The notes under the pieces were generated by a model. That model had not been told where the DNA came from. It made no database searches and worked only from the letters and a program-made list of their open reading frames with translations. This document shows, piece by piece, positions 8,049 to 18,087 of a stretch of 64,000 nt of DNA. Where the stretch lies: NCBI RefSeq assembly GCF_000238055.2, contig NZ_KE148312.1, positions 2,386,038-2,450,037 on the forward strand. Direction: 5' to 3'. The position numbers and the translations under genes are program-made. Position 1 is the first letter of the stretch, and every line of letters starts with the position of its first letter. This stretch comes from Oribacterium parvum ACB1. GTDB taxonomy: Bacteria; Bacillota; Clostridia; Lachnospirales; Lachnospiraceae.

Positions 8049-8675
8049 CTAAAATCCCAAATCCTCATTCACCAAAATCACATGAATGCGCTCCGTATGA
8101 CGAGAGTATCGGGTAATTAAGAACTGGCAGCAAATCGTATCCTGCGACTTACAGTCGGTACATTTTCCTGTCAGCTTACAGGGGGTTTTGATATCAAATC
8201 TCTGGGCGTTTGCCGGTGCAGCTATGTTTCTGGCACGTTTCATAGCACTATCCAAGTCTGAACAAATCTTGTTCATGCTCACAATAAAGAGAACCTTCTT
8301 CGGTCCTTGCGCAATGCAGGAAACGCGGTTCGCATTACCGTCTATATTGACAAGGATTCCGTCATCCGTCATGGCGTTTGCACTGGAAAGGAAAATATCC
8401 GCATCATAAGCTGCAAGTAGCGCTTCTCTTGGCTCTAACTTCGTTCTGTCAATAAAATGATAGTCCCCTTCTTCCAGGGCGGAAACCAGCCCGATTTCCT
8501 TCGCGCTCATACATCCGCCCATAGCTATACTGCTGCCTTTTTCGATGAGGCCCAAAGCAAGCTCCAAAGCTTCCTCTTTATCCTTCGCATAGTAGCCCGT
8601 CATATTGCGGGACTTCAGCCCTTTTATGACCGTCTCTGCCAAAATTTCGTTTCTTTTCTCCAAATGAATATCCAT
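8049..8675 (-). CDS. LUD-domain protein (LutC/YkgG-like)
   Basis: A 208-residue protein of the LUD family. The pattern SSIAMGGCMSAKEIGL, DIFLSSANAMTDDGILVNID and GPKKVLFIVSMNKI is the shared core of stand-alone clostridial LUD proteins. Near the C-terminus a cysteine cluster (CKLTGKCTDCKSQDTICC) suggests metal or Fe-S binding. LutC forms part of a lactate-oxidation complex in Bacillus, but lutA and lutB partners are absent here, so that role is not supported. The ATG follows GAGAGAG and begins only 8 bases after the adhesin stop on the same strand, so the two are probably co-transcribed, an unexplained pairing. No signal peptide. Confidence 0.82.
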   Translation of the reverse strand: MDIHLEKRNEILAETVIKGLKSRNMTGYYAKDKEEALELALGLIEKGSSIAMGGCMSAKEIGLVSALEEGDYHFIDRTKLEPREALLAAYDADIFLSSANAMTDDGILVNIDGNANRVSCIAQGPKKVLFIVSMNKICSDLDSAMKRARNIAAPANAQRFDIKTPCKLTGKCTDCKSQDTICCQFLITRYSRHTERIHVILVNEDLGF

Positions 8676-8683
8676 AGACTCTC

Positions 8684-11134
8684 TCAGTTTACCTTTCTCT
8701 TCTTTTCCTTGTAGAAAAATGCGAAGAGTCCGAATCCTGACGCAGCAAAGAAGAAGAGATATTGCAAGTTCCTGCTATAGTCTCCGGTTTTCGTATTTCT
8801 TTCCGCTCCGAGCACCTCTCCCTTAGCATCCTTATTTTCCTTATCGTCTTCGTTTCCCTTAGCCTCTTCTTTTTTAGTTTCCTTATCTCGAGAAACACCG
8901 AGTACGGAGGAAGTCTCTGCTTTTTCCTCCTTTTTCTTTGCAATTTTCTGATCGAAATGACTCGTTTCTGCAGGATTTCCTACTGTTACAGCATTTCCGG
9001 AAGGAAGCGGATTGGTCTTTAGCTTCGTATTTACAAAGATATTTTGATAGCCTGTAGTATTGTCTCCGGAAAGCTCCGTACTATATCCGGGAACCACATC
9101 CTCCGTTAAATTATATCTTATCTCCTGCCCGTCTTTATTTCTCTCCAGATTGGTAAAGGTATATTGCCAGTTATTGTCTGCAGAAAGCTGTTGTGTCGCA
9201 ATTTCCTTATCATTTGCCATGAGACGCACGGTAACGGAAGCAGGATTCTCACCCTTTCCCTTCCACACTGCGGTTACCGGAATAGAAACCTTTGAGCTTA
9301 CCGTATTGACCATGTTAAATCCTGAGTCCTGCGTGCCGGAAAGCGTCGGATAATAGCCGGCTACAGACTGTTCGCGGACACCGTACTGATACAGTTTTCC
9401 GCTATTATCATACTTTGGAAGTTCCCGGAAAAAGGCTTTCCACCCGGTTCCCTGCGTTAATTCTACCGTATCTCCGGTAAAACTTCCGTTTCGAAGAAGC
9501 TCTACAATCACTTTACCGGGTCTTCCCTGTGCCTGATTTCCGGCATCAACCCATTTCGTCGTAACGGGAATACTTCTGTTCTGACCGGATTTTACATTTT
9601 CCACCCTTAAGTTAGCAACTTTAGCAAGGTCAAAACTATCTGCATTGATCTGGTACTGCTCGGTAGAAAGAATATAGCCGCTAGGCGCTGAAATCTCCTG
9701 TACGGTATAGTTATCCCGCACAAGATTCTCTATAACGGCATCTCCGTTTGCATCCGTAGTCAGCTGTCCAACCTGCTGTCCGCTACTGTTTGCCACTGCA
9801 AAAACTGCACCGGATAGTGGCTGATTCTCTTCATTTACCTTCTTAATTTTAATCTTATAGTTATCCCCTGATGCAGATCCCAGAGCCTTTTGAATCGTTA
9901 GCGTTTGGCTTTTTCTGAGTGGCTCTCCGTTTCCGTCGGAAGTAAGCTCTGCAGTATTGGTATAATTAAAATTCTGTAAGGGCACGCCGTCAAATTTTGC
10001 ATAATAAACGATCTCATAGCCTTCAGTACGATTGACATTTCCAAGATTTATACTAAAGCTTTTTCTTCCGGGAGCATTGTTTCGAAATGCCGATTCAGCA
10101 GCCATTTCATGCGTTGCAGCACCGGTTCTGCTTTGGTTTCTTAAATCAAAATTACTGCCGTTAATGGGGTCTGAAATCCAAGTCCCACCTTCGAAATGAC
10201 CTCTTTCCCATACTCCTTTTCGTACGGAGACTGGATGATTATCGTCAATATAGTAGGAAAATGTACCTTCTCCCAGTGTGTCTCGAAGTATTAGATTACT
10301 CCGAGCTTCTCCGAGATTTATGAGTATTTGATAACGCGCCAGGTAAATCTTATTTCCGGTCTGCGGATCCGTTGCCTCTTCCAAGCTTTGCTTCACATTC
10401 TTTACAAAGTTGAAATCAGTCTCTTTCTCGATTCCCGTATAATTGATGCTCCCCGCAATCGGAAAGCTTGCATAATTATTAATCCGAATTTCTGTACTGA
10501 TGCTTCTTGCTGTCGGCTCTGTACTCCGGTTCACCTGCATGGTCAGGAAGAGGTTAAACCGGATGTCACTTTTCTGCTCTACATAGGGCTCGTAGGTCAG
10601 AAGAACCGTGTTGCTTTCTGCTGCATAATGCGCTTTGGCAATGAGATTCTCTCCCTCTCGGATTTCAAAATCCTTTGCCGAAGGAGCGGTAAAGGAAGCC
10701 GGCATATTGACGCTGCTGGTATCTCCAACCTTTACCTGTGCATCACTAGGAATAGCAAACTCCATCTTAATGCCGAACTCCCCGTTATTGCTAAGTCCCG
10801 CACCGTCATAAGAGGCTGTCCCCTCCTTATTCGTATAACTTGCACTGATTGGGTTAAGCAGTATCACTTTACTGCTTTCCGTAGTCATTGCTTCAAGAGG
10901 TGTAAGCGCCAGATTCTGCCGGGCACTTGCTTCCTCCGCCTTCTCTTCTTCCGTCTTCGCTTGTGCTGCCCGAATATCCTCTTCTGATGGAATGCCGCTA
11001 TTTTCCGAAGAATTGGAAATATTACTCTGTGACACTACGCCCGGCCCTATCTCTTCTGCCTGTGCGAGAGAAAATCCCTGCCATGCCATAGCAGCAGCCA
11101 TGAAGATAGCCAGTAACTTTCTTTTTTGTATCAT
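8684..11134 (-). CDS. Cell-wall-anchored adhesin with Cna-B/SpaA repeats
   Basis: An 816-residue surface protein. The start is the ATG at 11134, preceded by AAAGGAG; a TTG 24 bases upstream overlaps that ribosome binding site and is unlikely. Residues 1-26 are a signal peptide ending AQA. The domains are: an adhesin Ig-like region (about 85-240), a second beta-rich region (about 240-430), a SpaA/prealbumin-like domain (about 435-515, ending EISAPSGY), and two Cna-B domains (about 525-605 and 612-690). A charged Lys/Glu/Asp spacer follows. The C-terminus is a sortase-type signal: NTKTGD at about 780, a hydrophobic segment rich in Phe, then KEKKRKVN. The pentad lacks the Pro of LPXTG, suggesting a non-canonical sortase. 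Ligand unknown. Confidence 0.88.
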   Translation of the reverse strand: MIQKRKLLAIFMAAAMAWQGFSLAQAEEIGPGVVSQSNISNSSENSGIPSEEDIRAAQAKTEEEKAEEASARQNLALTPLEAMTTESSKVILLNPISASYTNKEGTASYDGAGLSNNGEFGIKMEFAIPSDAQVKVGDTSSVNMPASFTAPSAKDFEIREGENLIAKAHYAAESNTVLLTYEPYVEQKSDIRFNLFLTMQVNRSTEPTARSISTEIRINNYASFPIAGSINYTGIEKETDFNFVKNVKQSLEEATDPQTGNKIYLARYQILINLGEARSNLILRDTLGEGTFSYYIDDNHPVSVRKGVWERGHFEGGTWISDPINGSNFDLRNQSRTGAATHEMAAESAFRNNAPGRKSFSINLGNVNRTEGYEIVYYAKFDGVPLQNFNYTNTAELTSDGNGEPLRKSQTLTIQKALGSASGDNYKIKIKKVNEENQPLSGAVFAVANSSGQQVGQLTTDANGDAVIENLVRDNYTVQEISAPSGYILSTEQYQINADSFDLAKVANLRVENVKSGQNRSIPVTTKWVDAGNQAQGRPGKVIVELLRNGSFTGDTVELTQGTGWKAFFRELPKYDNSGKLYQYGVREQSVAGYYPTLSGTQDSGFNMVNTVSSKVSIPVTAVWKGKGENPASVTVRLMANDKEIATQQLSADNNWQYTFTNLERNKDGQEIRYNLTEDVVPGYSTELSGDNTTGYQNIFVNTKLKTNPLPSGNAVTVGNPAETSHFDQKIAKKKEEKAETSSVLGVSRDKETKKEEAKGNEDDKENKDAKGEVLGAERNTKTGDYSRNLQYLFFFAASGFGLFAFFYKEKKRKVN

Positions 11135-11481
11135 TTTTACTCCTTTTTGCTTTTTCAAAAAAAAGCATGCTTAACAGACTAATGCGCCGTTCTTCTTCTC
11201 CATCAAAGACTGATTCATTAAGCTTTGTTGTTTTAGTCTAGCACAATTTGTAAATAATTGAAATATTCTGTTTTTGTATCTTTAAAAAACTAAAAATAAC
11301 TATAGATAAAAGTATGGAAAAATAAGAAATACCCCGTGAAAGTACAGAAAATAGCTCTTTCCGGGGGATATAGTTTGATTAAAATTTCAAAATATTTTAT
11401 ATTTTTTAACATTGCTCTTTTTTCAAAATTTTTAGCTATTGTTCTTTGATTTAACAATACTCTGTGTAACGGAACGCGATC
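11135..11481. other. AT-rich intergenic region (347 bp)
   Basis: No gene is visible. It should contain the adhesin promoter on the minus strand; the best candidate boxes near 11225-11260 (TTCAAT and TAGACT, 16-base spacing) are weak. It also holds the hairpin at 11332-11366, described separately. Confidence 0.5.
11332..11366 (-). terminator. Possible terminator of the GGDEF/EAL gene
   Basis: CCCCGTGAAAG (11332-11342) pairs with CTTTCCGGGG (11357-11366) with one bulged base. Read on the minus strand it is followed by a T-rich stretch (TATTTCTTATTTTT). It lies about 115 bases past the stop of the upstream minus-strand gene. Confidence 0.5.
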
Positions 11482-13992
11482 CTAGTGCACTTCTCCCGCC
11501 TGTAAAGGACCTCCGAAAAGATAGCCCTGAATCATATCACAGTTATAGTCAAGCAACTTTTCGTACTGCCATTCCTCTTCAACACCCTCTACAATAACCA
11601 CCTTTCCCAAGTCATGGATGATGCTGATCAGATTTCGCACCACATCTCCGTTATTTAGAAGGAAATTGTCAATGATGGACTTATCCATCTTAACTGTATT
11701 CAGAGGAATATAGGGCAGATAGCTAAAACTGCTGTAACCGGTACCGAAGTCATCCAGATGCAGTTGAATTCCGGCTTCCACAAGCTTCTTAAATACAGAC
11801 TTGGTCTGCTTGCTTTCCTCAAAGAGAATACTTTCTGTAATCTCCAAAACGACATACTCATGCGGAATGGCAAAACGATTCAACTGGTACAAAAGGAATT
11901 CTACAAAATCATCATCATAGATTTGATAGCTACTGAAATTAATGGAAATCGGACGCAATCCCTTTCCTTCCTCTCTCCATCTTGCCAACTGTCGAATCAC
12001 CTGCTCAACCGCAATCTTTCCCAGCTTCGTAATGAAGCCATATTGCTCTGCAACAGGAATAAACTGATCCGGATAACAGGCATCATTGTGTATACGCATC
12101 AAGGATTCAAAGCCCACAATTTTCTTTGTTTTGCAATCTATCTGCGGCTGGTAAACCATATAGAAGGCATTTTCCTCAATGGCCTTCTCCACCTTCTTTA
12201 AAATCAGATTGATCTTCTCTTTTTTATAGCGAAGCTCATCGGTGTAATACACCAAACGATTCTTTCCTTTTTTCTTGGCAGAGCTCATGGCAATTCCTGC
12301 AGAAACAACAATCTGCTTAGGACTGTCCTTTCCATTGGAAGTCGCCACTCCGCCGGACGAGTTCATATTGACAGTCTCTCCCCCTACCGTAATCGACCTT
12401 CTGAAAATGGAATGCAGCTCCTGTAGAACCTGAGAATCCTCCGGCAAAATTACTCCCGGAAAAACAATCAAAAACTCGTCTCCACCGTAACGGGAGGCTA
12501 CTGCCCCGTGCGCTTTCTCCATCTTCCGAAGACGATTGGCCACAGCGGAGAGATACATGTCTCCGGTCTCATAGCCTCTTGACTCGTTTAACTCCTTCAG
12601 GTTGTCAATATCCATAAGAACGCAGGTGAACTCTTCGCTGTTTTTTAAAAGCTCTTCTATGCTCGCCAGAATCGTCTGACGGTTTAAAAGCTCCGTCAAA
12701 TGGTCATAACTCAGCTTATGTTCCAGTTCGTCGCGCACCATTATAAGATTTTCATTTTTTTTCTCCAGTTCCTCTAAAAGCTTGGTACTGTGGAGCTTTC
12801 CGAGAAGAGAATATACAAGGAACAAAAGGATGGCGAGAATAGGTAAGAGAGAGAGGAGAAAATATCCGGCATATTTGGCTAAAAAATGCCCTATACTGTC
12901 CTCCAGAAATACATCTTTGGAAAGATGGCTCTTCGATAACCCGTAGGCAAGAAGAACTCTATTATTTATGACCATTTGTCCGGGACTGTCCATCTTACAG
13001 GAACGTTCCTCAATTTTTACTTTGGAGGACAAAATATCCAGCATCAAAAGAGTCGCATCCTTCGCCATCTGCCGATAGTCCTGTACCCTTCCGCCGATAA
13101 AGCCGGGGATATTCCTTACCATGGAATTTCCATAAACCGGTGTATCTACCGTATTTAAAATAAGCTTTACCATCTGGCTTTCAGGATAATTGTTTCCATC
13201 TCCATCCTGATATGCGGAAAGAAATACTAATATGGTTTTATCCTGTATTGCTTTCAAGGCCTGTACAAATTCTTCTCTCTTTAATTGAGAAAAGTTAATG
13301 CCGGCAAAACGGTAGGAAGAAAATTGTCTTTGAAGAGAGAAAAAGTCCTCCCTTGCCGCAATTCCGGAATAGCTGTTGTCATAAATTGCCATGATGGTTT
13401 CCGCTTTAGGCTGTAAAGCAGTCGCTGTCTCCAATGTCTCTTCCAAGAAAGACGGACAGTAATATCCAGTCATGCCGGAGTCTTCTCCCGCTTTCTCCGC
13501 CAGAGTTTTACTTCCTATAGAAAAAAACACAACCGGAAGGTTCGGAAACAATTCTTTTTTATACTCCATTATGAAGTTTAAAGCTCTGTCATCTCCTACA
13601 AGAATTCCGTCATACGAGCTTTCTCTGTTTTCAATTCTGCTTTTCACAAAGGCATAAAAAGCCTCTACATCCTCTTCGTGGTTAAAGTGTCGAAAGTCCA
13701 TATTCACGATATCAAGATGTACATTGCTTTGGTTCAAGATTTCCTCAATCCCTTCCATCTGTTGCGGAAAAATGAGGTCTGACGGGTCATAGGAACTTAA
13801 AAAAAGAAGGCTCTTTTTTTCCTGGAGCTCATACGGCTCTTCCATCCCCTTCCATTCTCTCCATTGTCCCGGTTTAATACAAAAATAGCGATTCCAGGAA
13901 GCTACGGAAAGAACAATAAAAAGAAGCAGAAATAAAATTCCTGCTGCAAGTAAACTTCTTCTTATAAAGCGATTTCCTTCTCTTTTACTCAT
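11482..13992 (-). CDS. Membrane GGDEF/EAL cyclic-di-GMP enzyme with ABC-type sensor
   Basis: About 836 residues. A membrane segment (about residues 11-32) leads to an extracellular domain resembling ABC-transporter substrate-binding (ABC_sub_bind) proteins (LLFLSSYDPSDLIFPQQ onward). A second membrane segment (about 375-400), a coiled linker, a GGDEF domain and an EAL domain follow. The cyclase motif is intact (SRYGGDEF). In the EAL domain the signature reads ESL, yet the residues usually needed for hydrolysis are visible: NFSS, LEITES, LDDFGTGYS, a Lys in VKMDKS and IVEGVE. Both activities are therefore possible. The frame extends to a TTG at 14055. I chose the ATG at 13992 because AAGGA precedes it by 6 bases; starts at 14055 or 14028 remain possible. 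Confidence 0.85.
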   Translation of the reverse strand: MSKREGNRFIRRSLLAAGILFLLLFIVLSVASWNRYFCIKPGQWREWKGMEEPYELQEKKSLLFLSSYDPSDLIFPQQMEGIEEILNQSNVHLDIVNMDFRHFNHEEDVEAFYAFVKSRIENRESSYDGILVGDDRALNFIMEYKKELFPNLPVVFFSIGSKTLAEKAGEDSGMTGYYCPSFLEETLETATALQPKAETIMAIYDNSYSGIAAREDFFSLQRQFSSYRFAGINFSQLKREEFVQALKAIQDKTILVFLSAYQDGDGNNYPESQMVKLILNTVDTPVYGNSMVRNIPGFIGGRVQDYRQMAKDATLLMLDILSSKVKIEERSCKMDSPGQMVINNRVLLAYGLSKSHLSKDVFLEDSIGHFLAKYAGYFLLSLLPILAILLFLVYSLLGKLHSTKLLEELEKKNENLIMVRDELEHKLSYDHLTELLNRQTILASIEELLKNSEEFTCVLMDIDNLKELNESRGYETGDMYLSAVANRLRKMEKAHGAVASRYGGDEFLIVFPGVILPEDSQVLQELHSIFRRSITVGGETVNMNSSGGVATSNGKDSPKQIVVSAGIAMSSAKKKGKNRLVYYTDELRYKKEKINLILKKVEKAIEENAFYMVYQPQIDCKTKKIVGFESLMRIHNDACYPDQFIPVAEQYGFITKLGKIAVEQVIRQLARWREEGKGLRPISINFSSYQIYDDDFVEFLLYQLNRFAIPHEYVVLEITESILFEESKQTKSVFKKLVEAGIQLHLDDFGTGYSSFSYLPYIPLNTVKMDKSIIDNFLLNNGDVVRNLISIIHDLGKVVIVEGVEEEWQYEKLLDYNCDMIQGYLFGGPLQAGEVH

Positions 13993-14131
13993 TCCCCGTC
14001 CTTGTTGTTTACCGCTTTCTTCTCTCATGCAAACTCGTCTGCTCTTTCCAAGCAATATATTTCAAGTAATCCTTAAATAAGCTTCATGATTTTGTTATAC
14101 TTCCGGTAAGTATTTTCGTAAAAACATCTAT

Positions 14132-14179
14132 AAAAAATAAAAAAGAGGTATATAAAAATAGTGAGTTTTACTATACCTC
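14132..14179 (-). terminator. Rho-independent terminator of ilvD
   Basis: On the minus strand GAGGTATA (14179-14172) pairs with TATACCTC (14152-14145), followed by TTTTTTATTTTTTA. It lies 36 bases past the ilvD stop. Confidence 0.75.
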
Positions 14180-14214
14180 CTTCATTGTACAATATTTAGT
14201 TAATTATGCAAGAT

Positions 14215-15891
14215 TTATTTCCAGTCCTCAGGGAGTTCCAATATCGCTCCTCTGTTTCCGCTTGTCACAAGCGCCTGGTAGCGGAGAAGATAACCCTCTG
14301 TCACCTTCGGCTTTCTCGGCTTCCAGAGTTTTCTTCTTCTTTCCAGCTCTTCCTCCGAAACCTTCATATCAAGTTTATTCTTCGGAATGTCAATAGAAAT
14401 AATATCTCCTTCTTCCACTAAGGCAATCGGGCCTCCTACAGCCGCTTCCGGAGAAACATGGCCGATGGAGGCTCCACGGGATGCTCCCGAAAATCTTCCG
14501 TCCGTAATTAACGCTACCGTGCTTCCGAGTCCCATTCCCATAATGGCGGAGGTGGGATTTAACATCTCACGCATACCGGGGCCGCCCTTCGGTCCTTCAT
14601 AGCGGATCACCACAACATCCCCTTCATGAATCTTTCCGCCTTTAATCGCCTTAATCGCATCGTCCTCACAGTCAAAAACTCTTGCCGGTCCCTCATGCAC
14701 CATCATTTCAGGAGCTACAGCGGAGCGCTTTACGACCCCGGTATCCGGTGCAAGATTTCCCTTCAGTACCGCAATGCCTCCGTTTGGCATAAAGGGATTT
14801 TCAATCGGGCGAATGATCTCTTCATCGAGATTCACAGCTCTTTCAATATTCTCTCCCGTCGTTCTTCCCGTAACCGTGATGCCGTCTAAGTGCAGGAGAT
14901 TTTTCTTGGAAAGCTCCTTCATGACTGCAGAGATACCGCCGGCTTCATTTAAGTCTTCCATATAAGCCGGGCCTGCCGGTGCAAGGTGACAAAGATTCGG
15001 TGTTGTATCGGAGATCTGATTGGCATATTCCATATCCAGTGTAAAACCGCACTCATGGGCAATCGCCGGAAGATGGAGCATGGTATTCGTAGAACAGCCG
15101 AGCGCCATATCCACACGAAGCGCATTTTCAAAGCTCTTCTTCGTCATAATGTCACGCGGACGGATATTTTCCTTCAGTAAATGCATGATGGCATAACCTG
15201 CCTGCTTCGCAAGACGGATTCGAGCGGAATAGACTGCCGGAATCGTTCCGTTTCCGGGAAGCCCCATACCGATAACCTCACTTAAGCAGTTCATGGAGTT
15301 TGCCGTATACATTCCCGAACAGGAACCACAGGTCGGACAGACATTTTCCTCATAGAGCTTTAGCTCCTCCATGCCGATTTTCCCCGCCTCATACTCTCCC
15401 ACCGCTTCGAACATCGCGGATAAGGAGCGCTTCTTTCCGTGCACCTTTCCGGCAAGCATGGGGCCTCCGGAAACAAAGACGGTCGGTACATTAACACGAG
15501 CTGCCGCCATAAGAAGTCCCGGTACATTCTTGTCGCAGTTCGGAATCATAACCAGTGCGTCAAACTGATGCGCCTTTGCCATACACTCCGTGGAATCGGC
15601 AATCAAGTCTCTTGTCACAAGGGAATACTTCATACCGACATGACCCATGGCAATTCCGTCACAGACCGCAATCGCCGGAAATTCCACCGGAAGACCGCCC
15701 GCTTCGGCAATGCCCATCTTCACCGCCTCGCAGATTTTATCTAGATTGATATGCCCCGGAACAATTTCATTATAGGAGCACACCACCCCGATCATCGGCT
15801 TCTTCATCTCTTCCTTGGTGTAGCCCAAGGCATTAAATAAACTTCTATGGGGCGCCTGCTGCACACCCTCTCTTACATTTTCACTATTCAT
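14215..15891 (-). CDS. ilvD: Dihydroxy-acid dehydratase
   Basis: A 558-residue cytosolic Fe-S enzyme that dehydrates 2,3-dihydroxy-isovalerate and -methylvalerate to the 2-oxo acids of valine and isoleucine synthesis. Cluster and active-site features are visible: [10 protein letters not shown] with one cysteine ligand, [19 protein letters not shown] with another, [10 protein letters not shown], and the C-terminal [10 protein letters not shown] block. The open frame starts at 15960, but GAGGAG before the ATG at 15891 and family length fix the start there. It stands alone: no other ilv or leu genes are adjacent, and a strong terminator precedes it, so it is probably transcribed singly. No T-box leader was recognised in the 145 bases upstream. 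Confidence 0.96.
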   Translation of the reverse strand: MNSENVREGVQQAPHRSLFNALGYTKEEMKKPMIGVVCSYNEIVPGHINLDKICEAVKMGIAEAGGLPVEFPAIAVCDGIAMGHVGMKYSLVTRDLIADSTECMAKAHQFDALVMIPNCDKNVPGLLMAAARVNVPTVFVSGGPMLAGKVHGKKRSLSAMFEAVGEYEAGKIGMEELKLYEENVCPTCGSCSGMYTANSMNCLSEVIGMGLPGNGTIPAVYSARIRLAKQAGYAIMHLLKENIRPRDIMTKKSFENALRVDMALGCSTNTMLHLPAIAHECGFTLDMEYANQISDTTPNLCHLAPAGPAYMEDLNEAGGISAVMKELSKKNLLHLDGITVTGRTTGENIERAVNLDEEIIRPIENPFMPNGGIAVLKGNLAPDTGVVKRSAVAPEMMVHEGPARVFDCEDDAIKAIKGGKIHEGDVVVIRYEGPKGGPGMREMLNPTSAIMGMGLGSTVALITDGRFSGASRGASIGHVSPEAAVGGPIALVEEGDIISIDIPKNKLDMKVSEEELERRRKLWKPRKPKVTEGYLLRYQALVTSGNRGAILELPEDWK

Positions 15892-16206
15892 CTTCTCTCC
15901 TCTATACAATCTCGTAGAAAGAGGCTTGTTCATACTTCGCTTGCCGCTCATGATGAACACAGTTCTCCATCCTCTCCGGTCAGTACTTATTCAGAATGAG
16001 ATATTGCACGCTACGCAAGCGATACTCGTTATGAATCAAAAAAGGATTTTCCTTTATTTACCTCATGAAAATAAAGAAAAACCCTTTCTATAGACAGCTA
16101 TTTTAAAGCCTTTTCCCTTATCGCGCAAGGAAAAGGGCTTTCTTTGCTATGCACTTTCGGAATGGGAGCTATATTCTCCATTCCCTATCCTTTCGAACTG
16201 TAACTT
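15892..16206. other. Intergenic region between thrS and ilvD (315 bp)
   Basis: No gene is seen. It contains the thrS terminator (16036-16087) and a second hairpin at 16111-16142 (AAAGCCTTTTCCCTT pairing with AAGGAAAAGGGCTTT, one bulge) that has no clear T-tract on the minus strand. The ilvD promoter must lie in 15892-16035 but is not obvious. Confidence 0.6.
16036..16087 (-). terminator. Strong terminator of thrS
   Basis: Two 19-base arms (16041-16059 and 16069-16087) pair with two mismatches, both G-U wobbles on the minus-strand RNA. TTTTTTGATT follows. It lies about 120 bases past the thrS stop. Confidence 0.75.
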
Positions 16207-18087
16207 TTATTCGAACTGATCTGTAAGCTCTAGGCTGTGCTCCTTCTGCATCTTCGCGCAAACCTTTAAGAATACATCCAATGGCACATTGTTGATCTGC
16301 TTGTTGGAGCCTCTCATGTTAATGGAAACGGTATTTTCCTCCATTTCCTTGTCTCCAAGCACCAGAATGTACGGATCCTTGTAGTTCTTATAGGTCTTAA
16401 TCTTCTCCTTCATATTCTTATCGGAGTAGTCGATTTCCGCACGGATTCCCATGTCGGAAAGAGCGTCATAAATCTTCTTTCCATATTCGTTATGCTCTTC
16501 CCGAATCGGCACAATTCCTACCTGCTCGGGAGAGAGCCAGAAGGGGAAGCTGCCCTTGAAATTCTCGATGATGATTCCGATAAAGCGCTCTAAAGAGCCG
16601 TAAATTGCACGGTGGATAACCACAGGCATCTCCTGTCCGCCCTCAGCAGTCTGGTAAGTTAAGCCGAAGTTATGCGGAAGCTGGAAGTCAAGCTGGATGG
16701 TTCCACACTGCCATTCTCTTCCGAGAGCATCCTTAATCTGCAGGTCAATCTTCGGACCATAGAAGGCACCGTCTCCCTCGTTGATTTCAAAACCGCCCTC
16801 TCCGTACTTGTCGGTCAGAATCTTCTTTAAAGCAGCTTCTGCTCTATCCCAAACCGCGATGTCTCCCATAAAGTCTTCCGGTCTTGTAGAAAGCTCTGCA
16901 CGGTAGCTTACTCCGAAGGTACCATAGATTTCATCCGCAATGGAGATGATGTCGGCAATCTCCGCCTCAATCTGAGATTCCATTACAAAGGTATGATCAT
17001 CGTCCTGACGGAACTCCTGCACACGGAAAAGACCGTTCATCTGGCCGGACTTCTCTTTTCTGTGAAGAACATCGTACTCGGAATAACGAATCGGCAGTTC
17101 CTTATAGGAACGATTTCTTCTCTTGTAGGTGAGCATCGCATTTGGACAGTTCATCGGCTTTGCCGCCATGGTGTCGATATTTTCACGGTTATAAATTACA
17201 GAGCCCGCCTGAATCTTCACCGTCTTTTCTCCAAGGCTTTCATCGGTCGGGTGCTCGAGCACTCCGGAGAGGTCCGCATCGGCTTTTAACCAACCGGAAA
17301 CGCCGGGAACCATAAACATATTGTTGATGTAGTGCGCCCAGTGACCGGAAATCAACCACAGCTTCTTATTGTTGATAAGCGGTGCGGAAATCTCGGTATA
17401 GCCATGTCTTCTTTGTACCTCTCTGGAATACTGAAGTAGCGCCTGATACATCTTCCAGCCTCTCGGAAGCCAATAAGGCATACCCGGTGCAGTCTCGTCG
17501 AACATAAAGAGGTCCAGTTCTTTTCCGAGCTTCTTGTGATCTCTTTCCTGTGCTTCCTGTAACCACTTCAAATGTTCCTTCAAAGCATTCTTATCCGGGT
17601 ACACAAAGAGATAGACTCTCTGCAGCTGGTCTCTATGCTCGTCACCTCTCCAGTACGCTCCGGAAACGGACTTTACCTGGAAAGCCACATTCATAAGCTC
17701 TTGAGAATTCTCTACATGCGGTCCGCGGCAGAGATCCACGAAGTCGGATCCGGTATGATAAACGCTGATGATTTCACTCTCGGGAAGGTCCTCAATGAGC
17801 TCCTTCTTGAACTTCTGCTTGGAAAAAAGCTTTAAAGCATTCTCTCTGCTAAGCTCTTCTCTCGTCCAGTCTTCTCTTCTCTTAATGATTTCCCGCATCT
17901 TGTTCTCAATAGCGGGGAAATCCTCTTCAGACAAATTCTTCGGTACTAAAAAGTCATAGTATGCTCCGTCCTCAATCTGCGGTCCGATAGCATACTGCAC
18001 TTCCTCCCCGTAAAGCTCAATCATTGCCTTTGCTAAAACATGGGCGATGGAATGTCTGTATCTCTCTAAAAATTCTTCTCTATCCAT
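16207..18087 (-). CDS. thrS: Threonyl-tRNA synthetase lacking the TGS domain
   Basis: A 626-residue cytosolic class II synthetase that charges tRNA-Thr. The editing domain is complete (HSIAH with His12 and His16; CRGPH with Cys120 and His124). The catalytic core has zinc-ligand candidates Cys314 (PMNCP), a His in DDDHTFVM and a His in VVIHRA, and an anticodon-binding domain ends the protein. Two departures from the usual layout are visible. The first is that translation starts directly at the editing domain: the ~60-residue N-terminal TGS domain is missing, and AAGAGG just before the ATG supports the start. The second is an extra stretch of roughly 35 residues between NMF (258) and AAKPMNC (308). 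The two offset each other, so total length looks normal. No T-box leader was seen upstream. Confidence 0.93.
   Translation of the reverse strand: MDREEFLERYRHSIAHVLAKAMIELYGEEVQYAIGPQIEDGAYYDFLVPKNLSEEDFPAIENKMREIIKRREDWTREELSRENALKLFSKQKFKKELIEDLPESEIISVYHTGSDFVDLCRGPHVENSQELMNVAFQVKSVSGAYWRGDEHRDQLQRVYLFVYPDKNALKEHLKWLQEAQERDHKKLGKELDLFMFDETAPGMPYWLPRGWKMYQALLQYSREVQRRHGYTEISAPLINNKKLWLISGHWAHYINNMFMVPGVSGWLKADADLSGVLEHPTDESLGEKTVKIQAGSVIYNRENIDTMAAKPMNCPNAMLTYKRRNRSYKELPIRYSEYDVLHRKEKSGQMNGLFRVQEFRQDDDHTFVMESQIEAEIADIISIADEIYGTFGVSYRAELSTRPEDFMGDIAVWDRAEAALKKILTDKYGEGGFEINEGDGAFYGPKIDLQIKDALGREWQCGTIQLDFQLPHNFGLTYQTAEGGQEMPVVIHRAIYGSLERFIGIIIENFKGSFPFWLSPEQVGIVPIREEHNEYGKKIYDALSDMGIRAEIDYSDKNMKEKIKTYKNYKDPYILVLGDKEMEENTVSINMRGSNKQINNVPLDVFLKVCAKMQKEHSLELTDQFE

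Noticed and set aside
10328..10987. 219-codon plus-strand frame inside the adhesin region
   Set aside because: It is antisense to the adhesin coding sequence with no family similarity or start signal.
15892..16035. T-box or leader-peptide attenuator upstream of ilvD
   Set aside because: No T-box motif, run of branched-chain codons or terminator adjacent to ilvD was found.
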